Positions 9,930-19,932 of a stretch of DNA of 64,000 nt are shown here, one piece after another. Position 1 is the first letter of the stretch, and each line of letters begins with the position of its first letter. The stretch covers positions 185,356,716-185,420,715 of the forward strand of contig CP136066.1 of assembly GCA_032622095.1 (NCBI GenBank). Reading direction: 5' to 3'. A model generated the notes under the pieces. It was not told where the DNA came from and searched no databases. It worked only from the letters and a program-made list of their open reading frames with translations. The position numbers and the translations under genes are program-made. This DNA comes from Siphonodentalium dalli. Its lineage: Eukaryota; Mollusca; Scaphopoda; Gadilida; Siphonodentaliidae.

Positions 9930-11828
9930 CCTTTCAAGTTTGTCCAGGTTGCGACATACCCTGAACCATCTTGCACTGTCGGGAACACCAGGTGGAACCC
10001 ACATTTTCGTCCTTCTGTTTTTATTTTCTAATAGAAAATCACCTCCTTCACCGGCACATGGATTTCCGGATTGCGAAAATGACATTGTCTTATCCATAAA
10101 ATCAGCAACATCAAGTGGCCGCTGAACACGACACGCCAAATCCCTCATAAAAATTTCCATGTAATTAGGCATATTAAGCCCAAAAGAAAGCAGAGACAAT
10201 TTATTAGTTGCGGCTACAATTATTTCACTTGAATTTCTTCTGACGCCTATCCTGAATAGATTAAGTCCGAAAACATAAGTAAACACTAAATCATGTATCA
10301 GGCAAAAATTTGCATCTTGAGAATGGGAATTTGTCCAATTGTCAAAACCTGACACAGATGGAGAGTCTCCTCTGCTGATACAGTCGCGTATATATGGAAG
10401 CAAAAGTTCGTCTGTAGTGGCGTACATGAATATCTGGAGAATTTGCCAGGACTTGTGGTGATCATATGCCCCTTTGCATGCCGCCATAGCATTTGGTGTT
10501 TTAAACCCCAACATCTTCCCTACGTCCTTTAGTATCAAATCCCACGAAATTTTAAACACAGCTCTAACAATATTAATTTCGATGTGGCCGAGACCTGGTG
10601 TCAGTAAGATGTTTTTTAAAATGTCATTTTCGGGTGTTCGCTGAATAATTTTTGCACCGATGACGTAGGGGTTTCCATCACACCCAATCACAGACCATTT
10701 GCGCTCACAGTTTTCGATAGCTCTTGATGCGAGGGATCTGAGAACACTCTCTACAGCTACATACGAACATGGGTTTGTTTCAATAGGATCACCCATTTTA
10801 ATAGTTGGTTTTCCAGGTGGGTGAGCACTAGCAACTCCCGTGTAGCGAGAGTCTAATGTCTTACTTTTTTCAAGGATTCTTTTTCCGGTATTCGAAAACG
10901 TAACTTTGGAGGGTTCTATTTCTGCACCAACATCATTTGTAGCATCCGTGTCCAGAAAGTCAGTGACGTGTCCATCGGAAACTATCTGCTCATTCATTAC
11001 ACTTTTTAACCTTTCCGAAATGAATTTGTCTCGCTCTTCCTTAAACAAACTTTGCGAATTAACTATTTCCTCCCTCATCAAATCAACAATTTGTTTTTGT
11101 TTTGTGAGGTTGGTTTTCAGCCATATTGTTGGTGATAACTTTTCATCATGTTGAACATTTTTATAATAAATAGGAGATATATGTACAATGTTGGTGATGA
11201 CACTGAGAAGTGGTTTTGCATTGATGTTTACGCGCCACCGCCTTCCCAAAACCTGATTGTTGTCAAAGAATGTGACCACATTTCCGGAAACTGGACATGT
11301 TAGTGGTTGTGATGCATTGGCCTTTGCCCAGTCCAATATGAATGTATATGAGGCTGAAGCGTGTAATATCCCTAAAATATTACACACTGTCTTACTAGAA
11401 GTAACGAAATATGTCAAAAGGTTAACCATGAATGAAATAGGTCCAATATATTTTGTATTTATCAAATATCTAATTTGCTCGATCGCCATACACAAAGTGT
11501 TGATTTTCTTATCTGTTTTAATGTTGCATTGACTGATTCCTTCCAAGAAGGAGACTAAAACACCATTTTGGCACGACAACCAATATGTTCGGTTGAAATG
11601 TCCTAAGGAATCATAATTCATATTTATTTCACTCTGTTTATATATAGTGTCATTTTGAGATTCGCCGACAACTCTGTAGGAGAAAATCCACCTTCCCTTA
11701 TTTTAGAAATGACAGTTTCAGCATTTATATCATCTTTTGGTGTGTTGTCTGACGTTGCCGAAGATGTTTCTGGTGACATTTGTAGTTCAACATCTTCCTC
11801 GCACAAACTACAGAGGCGCACAGCTTTT
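9930..11828 (-). CDS. Main exon of the transposase-like gene
   Basis: On the minus strand an acceptor (TTTTCATCTCATTTCAG) opens at 11828 and AGG|GTAAGT closes at 9930. The exon first reads KAVRLCSLCEEDVELQMSPE with a Cys pair. After a frameshift near 11670 it has a 564-codon open frame from MNYDSLGHFNRTYWLSCQNG. Counting from that Met, visible blocks are FFDNN (118), GCDGNPY (313), PGLGHIEIN (342), DHHKSW (387), FTYVFGLNLFRIGVRR (447), SFSQSGN (514) and GEGGDF (524), then WFRVCRNLDKLER. These blocks recall a family of repetitive invertebrate proteins, possibly DUF6589-type, but I cannot name it firmly. Asp/Glu residues spread through the blocks could form a DDE-type active site. Its place between perfect TIRs makes transposase the likeliest role. 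Confidence 0.7.
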
Positions 11829-12609
11829 CTGAAATGAGATGAAAATAGCCTACTATTAATCGGTTGTCAATACAGAGACTCAAATGCAACTTTCAATTTA
11901 TGCTCATACATACTTCAGATATTTTATGCCCTCCCACCTCCCCTCCAATCTGAATGTTTTCTGACTCGGACTTGAATAATATATTTTGACATGTAAGTTA
12001 TGCATTATCCGCGGTGAATTGATTGCTACCCTTTGAGAAACATGGTATCACCTATTTAAAGATGATTGACAAGTACAGCCGATATTATTCCCAAACTTTA
12101 CAATAAAGTTAACGACTCAACAGTCGTTGACTCTCTTGTTCCAACCACTGTAATTTTTAAAACACCTTATTACAAACAACAGGACATAGTCACCACTGGC
12201 CAAGTGGTCCTGCTAATATACTGTGATGCTGGTTGGTCCCGTTGACTTAATATATGATGCTGGTAATGCAAACTGATGCTATCACGCAAAAGTACAGATA
12301 TTTATTTTTATAAAGCTATCATTGTCGTGGTATTTGGATAATATGAACATATCCAGTGTGTTTAACATTTAAAACATATATTGCAAAATATTTAAAACCA
12401 ATTTATTTAAAGATACACACTCCCATTCTTATATATTAATTACAAGCACTGACTCTCAGTGGTGAAATCATTTCTTTTACATTATCGCCGATGGTTGCGT
12501 CCCGAATAGAGATGTAAATATTTACAATTTGGCGTTCGATAATGCCGAACGTAATTGACCACTTAACCACAGCAAAACTATGGGTAAATTTTCATGATTT
12601 AGTCGGATA

Positions 12610-12676
12610 TGTGGCTTGTTGCCATTCATCGGAAAGCTCTCGCCGAGAGCTTTTCGATGAATGTCAACAAGCCACA
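12610..12676. mobile_element. Palindromic hairpin element in transposon intron (pair with 61661-61734)
   Basis: GTGGCTTGTTGCCATTCATC is answered by GATGAATGTCAACAAGCCAC around a CTCTCGCCGAGAG centre. Flanking sequence (TTATGGGTAA-like and TTTAGTCGG words) is shared, inverted, with the perfect palindrome at 61.7 kb, so the mobile unit is longer than the hairpin. Confidence 0.75.
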
Positions 12677-12801
12677 TCAAATTTTATAAAAGATGGGTAC
12701 TCAAGTGAACATTCAAACAGCTGGGTACCCAACTGAACGGTAAGGGTGACACTGGCCATTTCAGTGGAACTGGGCTTATATAGATAAAATGTTAGACGTA
12801 C

Positions 12802-12947
12802 CTTGACATCAGATTCTTTTCGTAAAGTGTTTCCAATATTCGTTTTTTTATCTTCTTGCTGCCAACTTTCTTGAAAGTGAACGGCTTGTCACCGGCGATC
12901 GAGTTATGTAAGCTGCAACCACAGCGAATTTTGCTATCGTTCTCCAT
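12802..12947 (-). CDS. First exon of the transposase-like gene
   Basis: ATG at 12947 (minus strand) opens 48 codons plus two bases, ending TCAAG|GTACGT at 12802. It reads MENDSKIRCGCSLHNSIAGD, then a basic stretch (FKKVGSKKIKKR) and LYEKNLMS. The split Arg codon joins in phase to the exon at 11828 (S-R-KAVRLCSLC). The CxCxxH and CxxC groups could form a zinc-binding head. The start is chosen because stops precede it and it is the first Met in frame. The intron to exon 2 is about 970 bases and contains a palindromic hairpin. Confidence 0.65.
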
Positions 12948-13879
12948 TTCGGAAATATATGTTTGACAACATTTGTGCCTTCAATATGTGCTTAAATACA
13001 CGTCTACCTGTGACTATCATGTTTTATTGGGGCCAATGGGAAATCCTGTTGCTTGAGAGATAATGTTGCAGTTGTATGTGGGTAATGGCTATTGGTTGAT
13101 AATCTCAACAAACAACTCACATATCCACACGTGATGCTCCGATTGGCTGAGTCAGCGGGGCTAGTTCATGTGGACACATTGTACGTACATTTGAAATTTC
13201 GACGTCCACGGATTCACAGCACCTTACAGCGGTAGGTACACGCTATATATGACATGTGTTCTCAACATATGAGACACTTTAATGTGTTTGTATCCTAGCG
13301 AAACCATAATTTCCTACGTAATTTTGTCATTTTAGTGTGTGATATAACTGACAGTGCACGTTTATCGTGGTTGTTTACTGCTTTTTCGTTACGTGTTCGT
13401 TATAATATACCTAGCAATGCAAGTCTATCAAAATAGCATCGCGGTAGTTCACTTTAATGTACACCGATCAGTCAACCTTCACACAGCGCACTCTCGATTG
13501 GCACTCTTCGGTACCGCGATTTGCACAGAGTAACTCTCTATGGCGCTTTGTCATTAAGAAAGATAACTCGATACATGTTTTTTGCACCGATAGCGGTTGG
13601 GAAAACCGGCTACGAGAGTGGTAAAATGACGGCGGGAATGTATTTGTGCCGCAAAACTGATGCAGTCTTCCGTAGATTTTAAAAAGAGTACTAATCATAA
13701 AGGTGGTTCAAGCATCTCGCCAGATATATATACAGCCAATCATAAGCGTTTCCTTGTGTAAATTTTCTGCTGCCGTCACAATTTATCATTTCCGGACCAA
13801 GAACGCGTCGAAAAGAAACTTAATAGCGAGAACAAGGCTATGAAACAGTCACTAAAATTAAAGCAAACAGACAATAAGT

Positions 13880-14104
13880 AACACCAATTAAAAGGATTAC
13901 CGCCGTTGCGAGTAGGTGAGACAATGGTGGTTTTTAAAGCGCTCTAATGCGTCGTAAATGATGGGTTGAAAACTGAATTGCGCATTGTCGCGGCACCTGG
14001 CAAAGTCAGGTGTGCGTTGTCAAAACACATTAAAACGAGAGATCGAACTGGCTTACTGAGCCCGATTTCGCTAGTAAGCCAATTTTGCATCTTTGCCCGA
14101 CCTG
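13880..14104 (-). repeat. Right 225-bp terminal inverted repeat
   Basis: Reverse complement identical to 3681-3905 on base-by-base reading; ends CTTTGCCCGACCTG and is followed by TTAAA. Confidence 0.95.
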
Positions 14105-14109
14105 TTAAA
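14105..14109. other. Right target-site duplication TTAAA
   Basis: Directly follows the right TIR; same five bases as 3676-3680. Confidence 0.7.
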
Positions 14110-14204
14110 TGTGACCCCATCAGGCTTTAGCGCTAATAATGGGCTGGCATAGTCATAAACGGGGGGGGGGGGGTCGACAACCATAGTAGGATAATGTGGG
14201 ACCA

Positions 14205-14886
14205 CAGTCCCTAGTAGACACTACGCCGCCAAAATGTCCAGTCCTAACTGCCCATTCTGGCGGCTGATGGCCCCCATTTACCTGCTGAGTGTTATCTGAA
14301 CAAGCACAAATCACTACTAAATAAAACAAAATATGAACAAAATAAGCCTTGATATTTTCTAATAGATATATAATAAACATGACTGGTATAAATTTACCTT
14401 TAGAAAGCATAGCATAATCCACAAAATCACAATGTTTATAAATTGTTTCCTAGAATGACACACAAAAATGGTGTTTTGGTGAAATCCGGGCTCAACTTTT
14501 GCATTTCAAGGAAAATCCTTGGGGAAATTCCACTTCTGACCAATGACATGGCCTGATCCTGTCCATGTGACTTCTGACCTGGTCAGCTGCTTGATGACAT
14601 CACATGTATCAGCTGTCATCCCACATGGTCATCAGTCCATTTCAGGAGTTTGAAATAATGTTTTTATTTTGGATTGTGCTATCCTTACAAAGGGTAAATT
14701 TATACCAGTCATGGTCATTATATTTCCGTAAGAAAATATCAAGGCTTATTTTGTTGATATTTGTTGTTATTTAGGAGTAATCTTTGTTTGTTCAGATAAC
14801 ACTCAGCAGGTCAATGGGGGCCATCAGCCGCCAGAATGGGCAGTTAGGACTGGACATTTTGGCGGCGTAGTATCTAGTGCCTAGGA
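14205..14886. mobile_element. Fold-back element with about 200-bp inverted arms
   Basis: The left arm (about 14205-14405) and right arm (about 14690-14886) are reverse complements with small differences. Both contain the words CCGCCAGAATGGGCAGTTAG and GGACATTTTGGCGGCGTAGT or their complements. The centre, about 280 bases, is unrelated. A 13-base G run lies just to the left. No transposase frame; non-autonomous. Confidence 0.85.
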
Positions 14887-15626
14887 ATCACTGTTAGTTG
14901 AATAAAATATTATTTAATAATATTAAATCAATATTTTATATTTAATTATTATATTAATATAAAGAACAGTTTGGAAAGTAAAAAGTTTGTATACTGCATT
15001 TTCATTGGCAGATGATTTGCACGAAATTACAGAGTACAACTTTTTATGCCACACAAACATTCGCGAATTCTGAGTTTATATCATCATATTCCGTATTTTT
15101 TTCTTGAAACGATGGTGTATTCAGATTGTTAGTATCTTTCCCAACTTACGAGAAAATAGCTGTTAGTTACTCGAATATTCTTTCAGGTGCAAACTCGGTG
15201 GAATTCTTTACGATTTGGGAAAAACATGTCCATTCTGTAAATACCAGTTTACTTATTCGCAACCGGTGATAATCCGAATAAAAGGGATTACGGATGTGAG
15301 TAAACAGACGTCAGGTGTGTTAAAACTGGTCTGCTGTACACTACTAAGTGCACATTTTAACTCATTCTCATTACTAGAGAAATGTAAAATGATCATCTCA
15401 AACTAAAATATCTATATATTTTCAAGTAGGGCCCTAGGGGTGGTTGATACCCTGAGATGTGAAAGCAAATTTTATATTCCAAGCTCCCGGTTAGCACCGC
15501 ATCTCAAGAGGGACAATGGGAGATAACTTTTGCTGGGTTTGGCTGCCAATTTTAAATAAGTAATGTGTAATAGGGAACTGAAGAGAGACACTACCGGAAG
15601 TTGCTGTGCTTCATTAAAAATGATTT

Positions 15627-17000
15627 GGCCTAAACAAAAAATACGTTTGTTTCCGCTAACCCGACCGACCCTATTTTAAACCGCCGACCCTAAACTTTTT
15701 ATTGCCATTGCAAAAAAAAAAAATTGGACCAAAAAAACAAAACAAAACAACAACAAAATTGATTTAAATTTTTTTTTTTTAATTTAGGTCCCAATTCATA
15801 TCATAACAAGATGCAAAACATTTATATATTTATATATATTGACATAAGAAATTTAAGTTTACAAAAAGATTTAAGTTTAACAGTTGGAATCATACTGTAA
15901 AGTATGTTTGGCTTTATCTAGCTTTCATCTGTGAAAACTTCAAATAATTTGAGTTCAGGTACGGTATGTTATCATTCAGCGTTCAGACTTCAGTATTTCA
16001 ATCAATTACAGCACAGGAACATTAACAATTTGATCAAATCAACCTGGTTATCAAGTGGGATCTCATAATACCAAATGAAAAATTAACATAGAGATTAGTA
16101 CCATATTATATAGTCATTACTACCTTAATACATGTACATTGTTTCTGTACTACATGTACATGTAGGGTTTCTGTATTACATGTACATGTAGTATATTATG
16201 TACGGTATGTGTCTCACTTGAATTTTATAAAATAGCCTATTTATGAATTAGAGTGATGATGGCAAGTCTAATTTCAAGCAGGATAAGGCTTCCGATAAGC
16301 ATAATCCATAGAACCAAAAGATATCTGACAATAACTTATAAGCATTTCCAATCCATACATATATAAAAAGTTCCAAAGTTATGCTTGAGAAACTTGATAA
16401 AATTGACCTCTCTGTAAAATTCAAAATACTGACTCAAACAGCCTTAGATTAGCTCTAAATGCAATGGATTTTCAAAAATGTTCCAGGGGAAGAACCCCCA
16501 CCATCATCAGGGGCGTCACCCTTCCCAAACATTCCTCCGATCAGGCCTTCAGGTTATGCCTTCGGCATATCATTGCCCAAAAACAGGTGTCCCCCAAAAA
16601 TACCTAGATCCTTCACTGAATGCGGAGAAGGTGGTGTTGTGAAGCCATCCTTAAGAGATCGGTACAAGACGGTCACTCCAATATGTGAACAGTGCAGTGG
16701 TGCTGGACTGACTCCAATTGTCGCCAGACCATATAGGAAATATTAGGATTATCAAAGACTATCTTAGTATATAGACTAGTATATATGTAAATATTAAAGC
16801 ATATGTAAGATTGAATTGGAGTTTCTAGTTCCTCTGTCATCTGGGTTAACCTGATTGGGGCTAAGAAGTGCATAGTTTGGGTTATTGACAAGTATTTATA
16901 GTTATTTTTAAAGATACTGAAAAAAAAAAGTTAAGCCTACCTACCTACCCTAATTTTTTTTAGCTCGTTAGCGGAAACAAAGGTATTATTTTTTTAGGCC
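15627..17000. mobile_element. 1.37-kb element with 30-bp TIRs starting GGCCTAAA
   Basis: The left end GGCCTAAACAAAAAATACGT...TTTGTTTCCGCTAAC is matched by the right end read on the minus strand (GGCCTAAAAAAATAATACCT...TTTGTTTCCGCTAACG). Flanking T runs could be a short target duplication. The inside is AT-rich. One open frame (16459-16746) has no recognisable domain, so the element looks non-autonomous. Confidence 0.75.
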
Positions 17001-17539
17001 TTTTCAACAATTCAATAAATGTGAATTTATGCTGATATTTGGATGGAAAATCACGATTTATGTACAACTCAGACCAGGTAGAGTTGATATGACCCAACGA
17101 GCGCATTAAGAACAATTAACTTAATTGTCACATGTCAATTGTGTGGAGATAAATGCCTTTTTTTCGAATGAAAAATGCAATTGTTCGTTTTAGTGATAGA
17201 TCACTGTGAGTGGTATTAGCAAATGAGAGAATGGTTTACATAATAACAAAATCTGCTGTTGCCTAACTGTTAGTTAATTTAAATAGTAGAGGTAATATAT
17301 TCATTGATTTATTGTACTTTAATCAAATTTAATATTACATGGACAGTGATTCCTAGGACTGTGGTGGGACATAATGAGACACATAAGCACATTAGACCTC
17401 ACCATGCCACTAAAGACGATGGGAGGGCATAAATTATTAACCTAAAAGTTAGATAAATATTTCTATTATACATATTATTACTCACACTTGCCTGGGAAGC
17501 ACCAATTTCTGAATTCCATTACTCCCCGTCGACCTACCC

Positions 17540-17663
17540 ACAGTTACTGGACATAAAGTCCCAAAATAAGCTTTTGATCGAGTTTATAAATCGGTATCAC
17601 AATTAAAAAGATTTATAAACTCGATAAAAAGCTAATTTTTGGGACTTTATGTCCAGTAACTGT
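17540..17663. mobile_element. 124-bp palindromic fold-back element
   Basis: ACAGTTACTGGACATAAAGT pairs with ACTTTATGTCCAGTAACTGT, and the inner arms (GATCGAGTTTATAAATC / GATTTATAAACTCGATA) continue the pairing to a loop of about 15 bases. GACCTACCCA on the left and GACCTACCCA on the right lie directly outside as 9-10 base direct repeats, a possible target duplication. Confidence 0.85.
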
Positions 17664-17676
17664 GACCTACCCAATC

Positions 17677-18478
17677 TGTCGCATTATGCCCCATACACGG
17701 GGTACAATGAGACACATTTGCCATTACAACATCAGCATATACCGAACTTAATAAATGCAAGACGGTCTGCAGTTTCTTTTCTTTTGTGGATTGAAAGAAT
17801 GTATAAGCGTTATTTAAAGTCATAGCAGCATACCAACGAGACATTTTATTGATTTATATGGCGGGTAAAAATAGCACCATAAAGTTTTGATTTCAGGAAA
17901 ATGGTCGGGCTAGGGTTAACAATAATTATTTATCTATGTCATGTTTTTAATGTATGGGAATGATCGAATATGTTTTTTTTATTTCTTTTCTTTTGAACTA
18001 AGGTTACGATACGATTTATTTTTCCAGATTTGATTTGCGATATGCCTAATCATAATTTTTTTCTCTTACTGGTTGTACCCGAGTGTCGCATTATGCCCCA
18101 CAACCAGACAACCTGTCTCTCCCCCAATATGATTGAATGTGAATAACCAGTGTACATAGAACTAATCAACTTACTATATAACTCGTCTTACTTTACCAAA
18201 ATACGCATGTAGCTTTGGTGGTAGTGGTAAGATGTTCTCGTTTTTACATGTATACAGACCTACCGAAAGTTATAAACCATTCAAAAATGGGGTCACCAAA
18301 TGTGGGGAACCCCTACTCTGGCGTTTCGTATGTGAGATTAAACAGTCATAATGATGTCGGTCCAATTGGGATGTCCACTTATATGATTGGTCTTACTAAA
18401 AATAATAAACATGTGATTTAACTTCAGTCATGGAAAAATCATATGGCCTGATAACGACCGTCTGTCGCATTATGCCCC
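17677..18478. repeat. Three copies of TGTCGCATTATGCCCC at about 0.4-kb intervals
   Basis: The 16-base word occurs at 17677, 18084 and 18463, spaced 407 and 379 bases; related words (ATAATGAGACACATAAGCAC) occur near 17369 and 17705. The sequence between copies does not align clearly. Significance unknown. Confidence 0.5.
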
Positions 18479-19322
18479 GCGTCGCAGTGTGGCCCACATT
18501 ACCCTACATGTGTCACAAATTAAACAATTAATGTTAATTGTTAACCTGTTCATAGGTTTTGGTAGTTTTATATACCCTTTTCATGAGGATGATACGACCG
18601 TTCTAGTAAATAAAACAACAGGTGTCTAACTAAATCTGTAGAAGAAATCACGAAATCTTAAAACAATCTTTATTCTTTATTTGTACACACTTGTGCAATT
18701 TATGTACTATACGCTTTATATATAGTTCACAACATCAAGATATATATTATTTCCTTCTTTGAACACCACTCGTTCCTTGAAATGTGTATTTTGAAGAAGT
18801 AAATTTGTTAAAAACGTGTGTCTGTTACAGATGTAGCCATTACTTACATGTAGGTTGTACTCGATTGGGGCACTATAGCTATATAGCGGCTGTATACCCG
18901 TTCTGTTTGATTACTCAGCTCTGAAAGTTCTCACAATTCAATTTGCATGGAGCTGTTTACCTTGAATTCTTTAAATCTTCGTACGTGAACGTACAGATGA
19001 GAGTTTACAATCATAATGACAAGTATATCTAGAATTTTAACGCCGTGTTTATATCACAGTCAACACTAATTTAATATCCAACACAAATCGAATAGTATAA
19101 TTATAACATGAACGGATATCAACTGATTGTATTGATGTTCGGTACATTATCAGATACTCTCAACAATGTTTTGATCGAGTTCGAAAACCGACCATGTCCG
19201 TGTATTGTCGGCTAGAGTTATGATCCTTAATTAGTTAATTTATGTGAATGTCAACAGTGTTATGTGTGATAGCCAGTTACGATTAATAAATTCTCAATCC
19301 AAGCCCATGATCCGCGTATATA
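18479..19322. other. No gene seen
   Basis: AT-rich sequence without an open frame that I can support. Near 19165-19215 it holds a short stretch (TTTTGATCGAGTTCGAAAAC...TATTGTCGG) also seen at about 43345-43390, part of the interspersed ATATCAAC...GAGTTCGAAAACC family. Confidence 0.5.
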
Positions 19323-19743
19323 CCTTACTCGTACTTAAATTCGCGCAGTACTAATTTTCGCTCAGTTTTGAATTCGCGCACTTCATATATGCACACCCTG
19401 CTGCGCGAATTTAAAACTGACAAAATATTTTCGTAAAAGTCTTTTATAATCTGATGGGAGTTTCAGTTCTTAGTCGTTCATTATATAAGATACGCATGCA
19501 TGTATATTAAATGGCACATTTTGCGAAACTGTCCACCGACGACAGATTTTTTTCAAAGATGAGTGAAATATGCATGTTCCAGATAATCATTCTGGTATTT
19601 AAATAGTTGAATGGACATGATATTTTTGTAATGCATGGTTTCGTGTAAACTTAGGAGACCCTACTATTTTTCGCTCAGTTTTAAATTCGCACACCAATGG
19701 ATGCGCGAAAGATAGTACTGCGCGAATTTGAATACGAGTCAGG
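19323..19743. mobile_element. MITE with CCTKACTCGTA termini inserted in the 5' flank of zinc-finger copy 2
   Basis: The left end CCTTACTCGTACTTAAATTC...GCGCAGTACTA and the right end read in reverse (CCTGACTCGTATTCAAATTC...GCGCAGTACTA) are inverted repeats. TA flanks both ends. The sequences outside (AGTTACGATTAAT...CCATGAT on the left; TCGACCCGCA...CAGCAGGACACAAC on the right) align with the continuous 5' flank of copy 3 (about 50840-50945). Copy 3 thus shows the unoccupied site. Related copies lie at 29.4-30.8 kb. Confidence 0.8.
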
Positions 19744-19810
19744 TATGGGTACCACAATGTCGACCCGCAGCATGGTGCGAATTCTTATTTGACTTTATCT
19801 TCCCACTGTT

Positions 19811-19822
19811 ACCTTCATTTCA
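19811..19822 (+). promoter_or_regulatory. Possible splice acceptor upstream of zinc-finger copy 2
   Basis: TTACCTTCATTTCAG is pyrimidine-rich and precedes a segment shared with copy 3, whose equivalent region carries CAACTTCAGCAGCACACAAC. The ATG at 19933 may lie in a second exon behind an untranslated leader. Confidence 0.35.
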
Positions 19823-19932
19823 GCAGGACACAACTATATACCATTCCTGTAGAGATAAACTCATAGTTGAAGCGAAAGATATAATCGGCTTTCTTAGTTT
19901 GAAGTCTAACTGTAGCCGAAACCAATTCATCG

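Larger units (their letters stand above)
3681..14104. mobile_element. 10.4-kb DNA transposon with identical 225-bp TIRs, family not recognised
   Basis: Reading the right end on the minus strand gives the same 225 bases as the left end, with no mismatch found. Both begin CAGGTCGGGCAAAGATGCAA. The five bases TTAAA occur directly outside both ends (3676-3680 and 14105-14109), as expected of a target-site duplication; a TTAA target with one extra terminal base is the alternative reading. The interior carries two split genes on opposite strands with interleaved exons: a plus-strand MADS-like/PHD-like gene and a minus-strand transposase-like gene. A decayed THAP exon and several hairpin elements sit in introns. 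Length and multi-gene content resemble large eukaryotic 'cut-and-paste' elements. No DNA polymerase B, integrase or capsid gene of a Polinton is present. Confidence 0.88.

Noticed and set aside
3681-14104. Polinton/Maverick element
   Set aside because: No DNA polymerase B, retroviral-type integrase, ATPase or capsid frames; target is 5 (or 4) bp, not 6; the ends do not begin AG.
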